Shown here: in pieces, positions 36,968 through 46,524 of the stretch
How positions within the stretch are numbered: the first letter of the stretch is position 1
How the letters are laid out: each line of letters starts with the position of its first letter
Assembly: GCA_028456385.1 (NCBI GenBank)
Contig: JALNQF010000009.1
Location: 248,001-312,000 of the forward strand
Direction of reading: 5' to 3'
From: Ophiosphaerella korrae
Lineage: Eukaryota > Ascomycota > Dothideomycetes > Pleosporales > Phaeosphaeriaceae
Length of the DNA stretch: 64,000 nt
Position numbers and translations under genes: made by a program
Notes under the pieces: generated by a model
Told to the model about the DNA's origin: nothing
Database searches by the model: none
The model's input: the letters and a program-made list of their open reading frames with translations, nothing else

Positions 36968-37965
36968 AGATAGTAATATTAACAATGATTGCAAGAGATC
37001 GATAGTATATATATTAGCCTAGGCAATAGAATTGTAAGATTTATCATCAGTATCTCAGTCACTCGATAATTGATGTGGACTTGATCGATAGAACTAGTGG
37101 GTTGAATTGATTGATTGATTCTGTCTCCTCTATCCGCTCTGTTCTCTCTAATCTCTAATCTTCATACTCATTTCTACCCAGTTCTCGGCGCGGACAGTGG
37201 AGATCCGTTATCTTTGTTATTGTGGCCCGGCCCCTCGCAGTTCAACTCATAACGTTTATAAGCCACTCTAGATTTGATAGCCATTATTCATATAATTGCA
37301 CGTACCTATTTGTCGATAGATTCCGGGTGTACCTGGAATCTGTTAATTGGCTCGCTTAGCTCGCTTATCGCCGCACCAGCCCCTTATCCAGGGAGACCTG
37401 ATACAGCGATCATCCGAACTCCAGACTGCGCATCAAACTCGGATTGCGCATCTAATCTGACAAGAATCTAGGTTAACCTAGAATCTATTAGTAACAAGCC
37501 AGCGTAATATTAGCGTAACCCTAGGAAAGGAGAGTAGTAAGGCTAGAGACCAAAGAGCTACAAGATAGGATATCTAGGGTAGTCCAAGAAAGATAATAGA
37601 CGGAGCAATTAATTAATTCGATTTACCCTTTTAATCTGATCAATTATTAAGTAATTATCAAATCTAACAATAAGAAATTAGATTATATTATAATGAGTAA
37701 GATAGTAACATTCTTAAAAGACTAGATAATATACTAATAAAGATAGTGGTAGTAATAAGACTCGTAATAGTACTAATGCTTAGACTGTTGATTGGTAACA
37801 TTGTATTTGTATCAAGCCGTGTCGAGTTTGGATCGCATGTCTATTCATCACAACAGGCCCATTCACCTGCTTTCACCAATGCTGCCACGCGCTCGCCAAA
37901 CCGCGATAGATTTGACGCTCGAAGTTCTGCTCCATAATCTATTGCGCACACCTTTTCTTCTCACC
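36968..37965. other. AT-rich, probably RIP-affected stretch
   Basis: About 1 kb, especially AT-rich from 37470 to 37800, between two decayed genes. It has no gene or recognisable transposon domain. It may be the remnant of an old repeat; this is inference from composition only. Confidence 0.45.
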
Positions 37966-38893
37966 ATGGCCTTCCACGAGGAATCCAGCTCGTCCGCCCT
38001 CTTTGCTCCTCGCCATGTAAGACGTCCTCTTCGTCCGCTGCCACGTCCTGTCACTTCATTAGCGTCGGTGAGCACGCCGCCTCACGTCGACGCCGCCTCG
38101 CCCGATTCCTACGAGAGAGTTCTCAACCCCGCGACCAAGCCTGCTTGTGCCTGTGACAGGCTGCGCAGGACAATCTGGTTGTACAGTAAAGGCAATGCTC
38201 CTGCACCAGTGCCATGTACCGTACGCCTCCCCACGGATATCGATCGGAGCCAACTCATAGACGATTTGGCTCACCAAAACATTTCCCAACACTTCCGTCT
38301 TGCCTGGCTTCCATCTTGCCTGGATGTGGCCTCTCGAGACCTTCTGGCTATGATGCAGGTATGGCTCCTGATGGAAGCGCGCATGGCGACGCTGGTACAT
38401 TCGCACATGATGATTCAGATGCTGGCACGAGCGCAGACTCCAATGGTCGCTCGGACGACAACGGACACGACGACTCCAAACGGATAAGATGGCGCCATTT
38501 TTCAAGGCTAATGGATCAATCGAGTACCCGGAACTAGAAGAGAAGTACCCTACAGTGGTTATTGAGATTTCAAGGTACCAACCACGGCGAGGTCTTGTGG
38601 AAAAGGGACGAAAGTACACCAAAAGGGACAAACGGTGATGTCAGAATAGTGCTTGCCTTCGACATAGGCTACGACTCACAAGATTCAAGCGAGCATATTG
38701 TGGCTGGCGAAGGCTTCTACAATATCATGACTGAGGCTCAATTAAGCAAAGGGAAAATTCTAAGGACCAAGGAATTAGTTTGCCGCGTTTTCAAGCGTTG
38801 TGAGCATTTCATGTACCACACAAGTTGCAAGTTGTTGAAATGCCTTCAAGAATCCTTGTACGGAGTAGGTAGCTGGATAGTGTTCCATAGATA
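37966..38893 (+). pseudogene. Decayed fungal hypothetical protein gene
   Basis: Pieces of one protein lie in different frames: a 37966-38487 frame with an N-terminal Ser/Pro-rich part, an Asp/Ser/Gly-rich piece (frame of 38214-38537), then GSIEYPELEEKYPTVVIEIS near 38511-38570, and GDVRIVLAFDIGYDS near 38635-38680 in yet another frame. The last two blocks resemble a widespread fungal hypothetical family with KYPxVVxEIxxSQ...GxIRVVxGxDIEY; the function is unknown to me. Frame changes near 38490 and 38600-38640 break it. An undetected intron could explain the first break but hardly both. Confidence 0.45.
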
Positions 38894-39094
38894 ACAATTC
38901 GAGGCTGACTTAATCGACTAGACCTTGCCACTACTCGTGGGTAGTCTATTTTTGCTTATGTCTGCTAGCAGGGAGAATCTTTTTGGCTGAGGGATCCTAC
39001 GAGCCCCGACTATTCAAAATCAAACGAGCAAGAACGAACCCAAGAACAATCCTGAAACTAGGTCATGAAGAGAAAAATAGAGTGAATTGAGTAT

Positions 39095-39298
39095 TGTGGT
39101 GTAGTAGAACCGCACGTGATCGGGGAGGCTTAGGTCAGCATTGCGGCTCTGTGTGGACTCCGAGTGAGACCGGATGGAGTAGATAGCCATCGACACCAAC
39201 TCATCATGTAGCTACTCAACTCATATATTTTCAACTCATCTCACCGACTGCGGGTCGCCACCTGCCTCCTGCTCCTATGAGCATCCTACGATGCCACA
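39095..39298 (-). mobile_element. Solo-LTR-like element, copy 2 (inverted)
   Basis: A 204-bp unit whose minus strand matches the element at 24636-24839, roughly 85-90% identical by eye with small indels. It has the same TGTGG...CCACA ends and is flanked by a perfect GTAT duplication (39091-39094 and 39299-39302). Different 4-bp duplications at the two copies show two independent insertions. Confidence 0.8.
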
Positions 39299-39390
39299 GT
39301 ATCTACTCAAGGCGGCTAGGGCACTCTATATATTCGCCTCCTTGGCTCTGCCAGCCACCCCTTTAACAAATCTTATAGGATTCATACATA

Positions 39391-41184
39391 CTATACCTTC
39401 AGATCCTTCAGAGGCTGAACTACAAGCGCTTCGAATTGTTCTAAGATAGTTGCATCATCATCTCCATCCTGTCCGATATGGCCTTCCAAGCACCTTATCA
39501 CGACGTCTTGATAGGTGCTGCCAGTTCTGAACCCCAAAAAAGGGACCCGTCGCTTGAGCAGCTTGTTCTTGAGCTGCAATGCTGAATTCGCCTTGGTATT
39601 TGTGACCACGTTATCCCACAGCCCAATCTCCAATAGAACAAGCCCCAGGCTATAATAATCATATACGAGATTGAATCGCTTTCCCTGTCGCATGTGATCT
39701 ATGGAGTAATCTGGATGATGGTAAAAACGTCTGAGTTTGCCTGGAGGTGGACCTTCTGTGAATGCTTTAGGATCGTTGGGTCGTACGTAGTTGAATCCTA
39801 TCACATAGGGATTCTCGATAGTACGTTTATCTGTCTCGTTGGCTAAGAATATCATGTTCATAGAAGAGATACTTTTGTGCAGGAAGGTTGCAAGATGCAG
39901 TTCGAGAATGGCCTCAGCCAGAGTCAGAGCCAGCCGGAACCTTTGGCGTAGGTCTGGTAGACTGCTCGCAGCGGCTGCTTCGGAGCGCGTTGAGTTCTCA
40001 ATCATCTGTTTTAGGGTTGATGGGGACTTTCCGGCTGTCATTGCAGGTGCTTCGAAAACTAAGGCGAATCCGTTCCTCGAAGGAGCATGGAAGAAGCCAC
40101 GACAAGGAAAAAGCCTTGGGAGGCGGCTCGTTCCTGCTGTTTCGTGTAAGAAAACGGCAATGTTCCTGACACGGCGTATCATCTCATCCATAATGTCTCC
40201 TTCCCAGTGGTGTCTGTATCTTATCCACTCCACGAAAATCTGGGTACCGTCGATGAGCTTTGCTCTGCTGCTTTCGAACAGGTTGTCATCGGTGATATCG
40301 GCTGTATTGTTATCGAAGAGCGTGTCGTAGTCAACAATAGAGGCTGGGTCCATGGTAAGATCAGACTTGCCTTGTGCGATTCGTTCCGCTTGGAGATTGG
40401 CCTGGGCCGCGCTGGCTTTGCGAATCATACGTCTTAGAAAGAAAGCATTGCTGATTCGATTTCGATCTAAGCATGGATCATCGGGAATAAGGTCTTGCAA
40501 CTCATTATGCGTTACCGTGTCTTCGAATTCACAGGCGTTACGGTCGAGGAGTATGTGTTCGAGGTGTATCCACGCGGATCTGTGGAGGGCTTTTGGAAGA
40601 GATTTCCATAGCCTATCATTGATTTGCTGCAAGTTAGTGAAGAGAGGGTAAGAAGCAGCTTCGTTTATGGTCATAATATTGTCGAGTTCGGACTCCGTCT
40701 GGTCCAGACACCTGATCGTAGTCTCAAAGTCCAAAGTAGCTTGCATCTCTTCTAGCGATCTCGTCGTGCTCTCAATGTCCACATTCCAATTTGTAGAACC
40801 TGGAATTGGTAGTCCCAACACGTACTTCCAGGTTTGGAATCTTTGATACTCAAGATTGGCTTGAGAAGACATGGTTGCTTTAACCATAGCGTTATAGAAG
40901 CAGTCCATCGAGTCTAAACGCCCGCAAACAGCTACGAGTTTTAGGAAGCCGGTAACAAAAGAAGATTTTGGACGCCCTTCTTCTCCTATGTTCACCATTT
41001 GGCGAATGAGCAGTAGGAACGAAGCCATAGCCTGCGTAGTTGTTGATTCAAGTTCTCCCATCATCTCGCTGACTGCTTTATTCGTCGTCGGTCCAACGCT
41101 GTAAAATGAGTACATGATACATCCTCTGAACGTGCACTTTCTACGTTCCCGGAAATCTACCACACGTTCAGAGCCGTACTTCAT
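39391..41184 (-). CDS. HeLo-like N-terminal domain plus pseudokinase
   Basis: A fungal self/non-self or cell-death type architecture. The region of RLDSMDCFYNAMVKATMSSQ followed by LEYQRFQTWKYVLGL (about 40780-40930) fits the helical HeLo/prion-inhibition domain. The C-terminal half is kinase-like: HRD is replaced by LHKSISSMN (asparagine kept, catalytic Asp lost), DFG is replaced by IGFNYVRP, and a lysine-bearing beta-3 strand is not evident. It should therefore be a pseudokinase. The frame is open for about 598 aa; the true start is unsure, since the first HeLo helix looks atypical and may lie in an upstream exon. No NLR or prion-forming motif is visible nearby. The element copy at 39095-39298 lies just downstream. 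Confidence 0.6.
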   Translation of the reverse strand: MKYGSERVVDFRERRKCTFRGCIMYSFYSVGPTTNKAVSEMMGELESTTTQAMASFLLLIRQMVNIGEEGRPKSSFVTGFLKLVAVCGRLDSMDCFYNAMVKATMSSQANLEYQRFQTWKYVLGLPIPGSTNWNVDIESTTRSLEEMQATLDFETTIRCLDQTESELDNIMTINEAASYPLFTNLQQINDRLWKSLPKALHRSAWIHLEHILLDRNACEFEDTVTHNELQDLIPDDPCLDRNRISNAFFLRRMIRKASAAQANLQAERIAQGKSDLTMDPASIVDYDTLFDNNTADITDDNLFESSRAKLIDGTQIFVEWIRYRHHWEGDIMDEMIRRVRNIAVFLHETAGTSRLPRLFPCRGFFHAPSRNGFALVFEAPAMTAGKSPSTLKQMIENSTRSEAAAASSLPDLRQRFRLALTLAEAILELHLATFLHKSISSMNMIFLANETDKRTIENPYVIGFNYVRPNDPKAFTEGPPPGKLRRFYHHPDYSIDHMRQGKRFNLVYDYYSLGLVLLEIGLWDNVVTNTKANSALQLKNKLLKRRVPFLGFRTGSTYQDVVIRCLEGHIGQDGDDDATILEQFEALVVQPLKDLKV

Positions 41185-41471
41185 GTACACCAAGACCTCC
41201 AAGAAGACGCAACTGAGTGACCAAATATCGCTTGCACGGCCGATGTTGCCTTTCTTAAAACCTTGTTTGGGATCCTCCCCAAATTATCCATTAAACTCTA
41301 AGCGTTCTAAGCACACAGTACGCTTGCCAAGTAACGCAGAACATCCCGGCACAACAGATCCGAGGCACGCAAGAGCCGAACGTCTCCATCGTCTGCACAA
41401 ACCGCACCCATGTACGTCACGTTCCGGCAATCCAATCAACGTCGCATTGATGGCTTACATGCGCCAAACAC

Positions 41472-41870
41472 TTGAATCTCGTAACGGCGATGATGACCTC
41501 GCCCACCGATCAAGTCAGACACGATAGCGCCCGCGCGCAGATTGACGATGCACTGCGCCCGCGACCTGAAGTACGAAATACGTCCATCACGGATATGGAA
41601 GAAGAGCCGAGAAGGAGGATAAGTATACTTGAGCCTGTGCCGTCGATGCCGACGTATGAAGCTGCGGTAGCGGGTGGGAATGCGCCGCAGCAAATACAAC
41701 ATGTCGATACTACAACGGAGTTACCAGATTATACGGTCGTCGACTCCAACCAAACGTCCTTCATGATCTATGGCACATTGATACACACGCCCAACGGCCT
41801 TCGCGTACCAACTCTCCTCGCTGCTCGACGCCACGATTTCGAAGTTGCGTATACGCCGACTCCGCGCTAA
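41472..41870 (+). CDS. Hypothetical protein, uncertain
   Basis: An open frame of 132 aa with an acidic/Pro-containing N-terminus and the segment PDYTVVDSNQTSFMIYGT. I do not recognise it. A second frame starting near 41845 (KDVAQIEFGARGMYHSERPRRYMKR...) overlaps its end and looks like a continuation after a +1 shift, running into a 22-base C tract. It may be a damaged or mis-assembled gene. Confidence 0.3.
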   Translation: MNLVTAMMTSPTDQVRHDSARAQIDDALRPRPEVRNTSITDMEEEPRRRISILEPVPSMPTYEAAVAGGNAPQQIQHVDTTTELPDYTVVDSNQTSFMIYGTLIHTPNGLRVPTLLAARRHDFEVAYTPTPR

Positions 41871-42854
41871 GGATGTTGCGCAGATAGAATTCGGCGCGAG
41901 AGGCATGTATCATTCGGAACGTCCACGACGCTATATGAAGCGCATGGTCCGCCGTTTTTACAGAATGAATTTTATATATCGAGTCGTGCCCCCCCCCCCC
42001 CCCCCCCCCCACCCCCGTGGCGTGGTTCGAAAAGCACATTATAACTACGCTTTGGATTCCGGCGGTGGCATATTCGGCAGATTGAGCAGCAGGGTGCCGT
42101 GCCCAAAGAATTCCTTACGTGCGGGAAAGTAGGGAGTATGAGGAAAAAAGTCGTTCATAGGAAGAATGAACTCGAGCCGATACAGCGTGTTTGCGTCTCG
42201 CGTTTCCGCGTGATCAACTCGAAAGCTACGGGGCTTATTGTAACTTTGCTTGCATTATTTCTGCAGCCGACGCTCCTGAACTAGGATGAAAGCTGTTGCA
42301 CGATGAAATCTATTCGGCGATTTCTCAATAATTGATGCCCAGGTCCGCGCCCCTATCTTCCTATCCTTCTTCAACGTCGATAGTACATCCTTGCAAAGAC
42401 ACAATTCGATCGCCTTCCGAGAGAGTCACTATATTATTAAACTTTACAGCTCGCTAGCTCTATAGCCTATAATTTCTATCTAGTATTAGGCCTTGGTGTC
42501 TTCAGCTTAGCGTAGTTCGTTCAACACCAAATTTAGCAGCAACTTCTGTATATAAAAAAAATATTCTCCTGGTCCTTGCGATTCGATTTCTTCAATCGCA
42601 GCTTGAATTGGATCCATATTGGTGGAGTTGTCGCGTATTGTAGAGAGGTGGGTCAGACAGACATGGTACGCCGACGTGCACGGTACGGTGCGCCCAAATG
42701 CAGTATCAAAGCAAGCTACGGTTCAAGTGAGGTCCGTATATACAAAGATTGACTAATTCGAGTCACTGACGGTAGGCTTTGTGTGGACCCGCTAGGCCTT
42801 TTTCTACAGTCTGAATTCGAATAACGAATAGAATAGGTTTTAATTAATCTTTGT
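41871..42854. other. Intergenic, no gene seen
   Basis: About 1 kb between the uncertain gene and the 3' end of the TPR gene. The first part (to 42132) may be a frame-shifted continuation of the preceding hypothetical gene; the rest shows nothing. Confidence 0.45.
41989..42010. repeat. 22-base poly-C tract
   Basis: An uninterrupted run of C followed by ACCCCC. It is prone to slippage and sequencing error and lies inside a possibly coding frame. Confidence 0.9.
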
Positions 42855-44338
42855 CTATCCTTTACTTTTATCTAGTTGAGTATTATTCTCTAAGTTTTTC
42901 AGCCTTTGTAGCCCGGCCTTGGCGTTAACTCGACCTTGGGTAAAACCTGCGGCCTTCGCTAGACGGGCAGCTTCCTGGTATTTTCCTCTCGCATGCTCTA
43001 CTTTGCCCTCCATCTCAAGGAACTCGCCGAGATTATGTGTAGCAACGGCACAGCCAATATCACATTCTGGGTCACGATCTGGGGGCCGTATAGCGGAGGC
43101 TTGGGCGAGGGCTTTGGTCGCCCATTGACGAGCCTGGTCGATGAGTATGGCGCGTGGGGCATTATTTGTGATGGGAAAGTCGGGAGGCTCGCTAGACATG
43201 GTCACCGCGTGTGAAGTTGAGGGTATTGACTGTTGGGCAATGCACGAGGAGATGTTGTTCACTGCAGCGCAAATTAGTGGCGACAACCAAAGGTAGAAGT
43301 TGGGGCGTACTGAGCACAACGCTGTGACATGATGTGGCTGAGGTGAGTTGCAGTGCTTTGAGAAAGAGGGGCGTGGCAAGGTAATGTGAGTCAACCTGCT
43401 CGTAGTGTGTTCCAAGAGCTATTGTGTTGTTAGTGTGATTGGTGATATGATTGAGCACACCAACAACTACTATAGGATATGCCTACCTTCCAGGGTGGCG
43501 CCTAACTCATCATCCGTCAGCCATGGGCCCTCGCCAGTCTTCAACCCTTCGCTCTCCCGTCTCTGCTTCTCGCCCAAAGCACTCTCTACTGCCTCAACGA
43601 GCCGCTTCTCGGCATTGTCGGGCTCGTTGACGTACTTGGTGTCGTAGAGCTGGGCTAGCTTGACGTTGATCTGCACCATGTTCTTCTTGACTCTACTTCT
43701 GTTGCCGTCGTGCCAGTGCTTGTGGGAAAACTGGTCGACCCATCGCTGGCAATCGTTGCGCATGATCTCGAGCACATCAACGGCGAGACTGTAGTGGCCT
43801 GACTCTTCGAACAGGGCGGCGATGGTGTATTTGACGCCCATGATCTCGTCGCTGAAGGGATCCATGCCTAGCTCGTCGGCGAGCTGCAGGGCTTGCCGGA
43901 AGTGCTTGTTGGCCTCGCGGATATCGAGCCATTTCCCGCGGCTGTAGAAGAGAGCCTTGCGCAGTTTCTTTGCTACGGGCTCGGGGAAGTTGTGGTAAGG
44001 CTTGATGATGATGTTGCGGTAGTACCACGGGATGTAGAAGGCACAGATGCCCGAGACGGCGACAATGCTGTGGCCGGGGGTCAGCCTGCGACTGTCGACA
44101 CACGATATGTTTGCTGTGTCTGTACTCACGCCGTGAGGGCAAAAGGGAACAAGACTGGGCTTCTCTGGAATTGCTCTCGGAGTTGGGCGCCGAAAGTGGA
44201 GGCATAGCGCCTCCCAAGCCGAAACTGCTGGTGTTGACGGAGCGGCACTCGCACGAAGGGTGTCAGGCGTGGAGCGGCTCTGGTGAACATGGCCATTGAG
44301 CGCGGTGCGGAGGGTTGGTGGTGCGATAATTCTTCCAT
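42855..44338 (-). CDS. Mitochondrial TPR protein, Mgr3-like
   Basis: Likely an inner-membrane TPR protein; Mgr3 is the adaptor of the mitochondrial i-AAA protease. Four exons, 44338-44130, 44067-43487, 43418-43311 and 43261-42855, give 434 aa with all phases consistent. The N-terminus is basic and Ser/Arg-rich, like a mitochondrial presequence (GRRYAST), and is followed by one hydrophobic segment, IVAVSGICAFYIPWYY, after the first intron. The rest is helical with TPR-type repeats: FRQALQLADELG, YSLAVDVLEIM, LFLKALQL, CDIGCAVATHNLGEFLEMEGK and ARGKYQEAARLAK. MAMFTRAAP at 44296 is an alternative start. It shares a 136-base divergent promoter with the SRAP gene. The Mgr3 assignment rests on architecture, not on specific catalytic residues. 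Confidence 0.75.
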
Positions 44339-44474
44339 GGTCTTGTCGCGCTAATTCCGCGTCTACGAGAGATGACGTCGCCGGCTTGCACTTATGTAGA
44401 CGCGTCTCCACAGCATGTCGCCATGCACGCAGTCTAATGACCAAAAGCATCTCACGTAAAGGTACATACCCGTA
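44339..44474. promoter_or_regulatory. Bidirectional promoter, TPR and SRAP genes
   Basis: Only 136 bases separate the two divergent start codons, so both promoters and leaders must overlap here. No specific motif is assigned. Confidence 0.55.
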
Positions 44475-45764
44475 ATGTGTGGGCGATATGTCCTATCCCA
44501 GCCGCCCTCGCGGGTGCGCCAGCAGCTCGAGCAGTCGCATATGCCTGTTCAACGCTCTCCAAACGACGACCAGGTGCGACAGAGTTACAACTTCGCCCCT
44601 GGCTACCATGGCCTCGTATACCGTGCAGATGGCCCCGAAGACGGGGCTCCTACAGACAGTCCCACGGGCGACACGCATTACAGGCTACAGGCCATGCAAT
44701 GGGGTATGTGATGCTCTCCATGTGTGTCTTGCCAAATCGCAGCCATTTTGACACATTTGTCTGCCGATAGGACTGGTTCCTTTCTGGACCAAACGGAGCC
44801 CCGATTACGGCAGCAAGTTGAAGACGATCAACTGCCGCGACGACTCGCTCGCCCAAGACGGCGGCATGTGGACCACGATGAAGAAGAAGAGGCGCTGCAT
44901 CGTCATCGCACAGGGCTTCTACGAGTGGTTGACCAAGGGCAAGCACAAGACGCCATACCTGACCAAGCGCAAGGATGGCCAGCTCATGTGCTTCGCTGGT
45001 CTCTGGGATGTGGTCCAGTTTGAAGGTGGTGGACACCCACCTACATTTGCACGTATGCATCTGCTGTGAACACTGACAGCCCACTAGGCTCCAACGAGAA
45101 ACTCTACACCTACTCCATCATCACCACCGATGCGAACAAACAGCTCCAGTTTCTACATGACCGAATGCCCGTCATTCTCGAGAACGGCTCACAGGCGATC
45201 CGATCATGGCTTGATCCAGCTTGCACGGAATGGACCTCAGCCTTGCAATCGCTCCTCCAACCGTACCGCGGCGAGCTCGAGTGCTACCCAGTCAGCCACG
45301 AAGTAGGCAAAGTGGGCAACAATTCCCCCTCCTTCCTTGTGCCCATCACCAGCCCCGAAAACAAAAATAACATTGCAAACTTTTTCGGGAAACAAAGTAA
45401 AGCCAAGGAAGATAACAAGGTGAAGACTGAACACGACATCTTCAAAACCCGTGCGACAACCGGTCACATGGAAGAAACTGAAGATAATGCGCCACTGCCA
45501 GTTCCGGAAAATTCACTTCTCAAATCTACCAAACGTGAGCGCAGCGAAACCGACTTTGACCGTGACACAGCACATGCCGAAGCACCACGCAAATCGCGCG
45601 TATCTATGCCGTCTGCTTCGCTCATAACGAAGGCTGCCGCTCCTATTCCAAAGATCCCTGCGAAGAAGCAAGGCACAAGAAGCGCCACAAGTAACGGTAA
45701 CGCTGCGAAGACGTCGAAAGGTGACGGTAGCCAAAAGATTACATCCTTTTTCAGCAACAAGTGA
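44475..45764 (+). CDS. SRAP-domain protein (HMCES/YedK family)
   Basis: Predicted to form a covalent crosslink with abasic sites in single-stranded DNA, shielding them at replication forks. Exons 44475-44703, 44771-45025 and 45088-45764 give 386 aa in frame. The chain starts MCGRY, so Cys2 is available as the catalytic N-terminal nucleophile after Met removal. SRAP core blocks: SYNFAPGY, MQWGLVPFW, NCRDDSL, CIVIAQGFYEWL with the conserved Glu, and LHDRMPVIL with the conserved His. The C-terminal 140 aa are low complexity. They carry KNNIANFFGK near residue 255 and end in QKITSFFSNK, both resembling PCNA-binding (PIP) boxes without the leading Gln spacing. Human HMCES also ends in a PIP box. 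Confidence 0.93.
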
Positions 45765-46524
45765 TGAACACATGATATGCCCAAGAACCAAGTGCGGCAA
45801 GAGAATATGAACGCTATATGCATGGACGAAACACACGTCTAGCGGTGTAAGATGAGGTCAGTCCAGGATCATCCCTCCAAAGATTGCGGCTCGCGCATCG
45901 CTGCATGGTAGATGGGTAATTTGTCCTATGTGGCAAGCCGACCCACATGAAAAGGTTCGAGCGGGCATCTCGAGGTGAGGAATTGGGGTGAAGGAAAGCA
46001 GTCTAGACAGAAGCACGGATCAGCCACCAGTGAGGGTAGAGCCCACACCGCACAATGAAGATTACGGCACTGTCGCCGTGCCGCGCTAGCGGCGGGGATC
46101 CTGGGGCGGACCACAACGAAGATGGATACATCGCGCCATGTTCAAACCCTACCTTACACGACGAATGCATTTACACGCGATTATTTAGATGCACATGGCC
46201 CTTCTTACCTATATGACCACTGCGCTATCCGCTGTCATCGTATCCTGACTGATATTTTAAGCTTGTTTGTCTCGGCCATCATCTCGATACCTTGGTACCT
46301 GGGTCATGCAGTGGCCGACCTATTCAGACACGCTTCCAGTCATCAAATACCGCCTTTCCTTACCTTTGCCACCTATTCATTTATTGATAAAACCTCGCGC
46401 TAGCCCGGCCACACTATTTCAATAGCTCAGGGTGCGTGTCTCTCCTCTCATTCGGTGAGCGACAACCCGCAAACAACTTAATTTGGTTTTGTGCCTTGAC
46501 AACACATCCGCAACGTCCAAGATA
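45765..46524. other. Intergenic, no gene seen
   Basis: About 760 bases holding the SRAP 3' end and the promoter of the fusion gene. The short frame at 46122-46403 has no recognisable content. Confidence 0.55.

Noticed and set aside
37600..37640. AATCTGATCA as an iron-GATA site
   Set aside because: It does not match ATCWGATAA at the last two positions and lies in an AT-rich decayed stretch.
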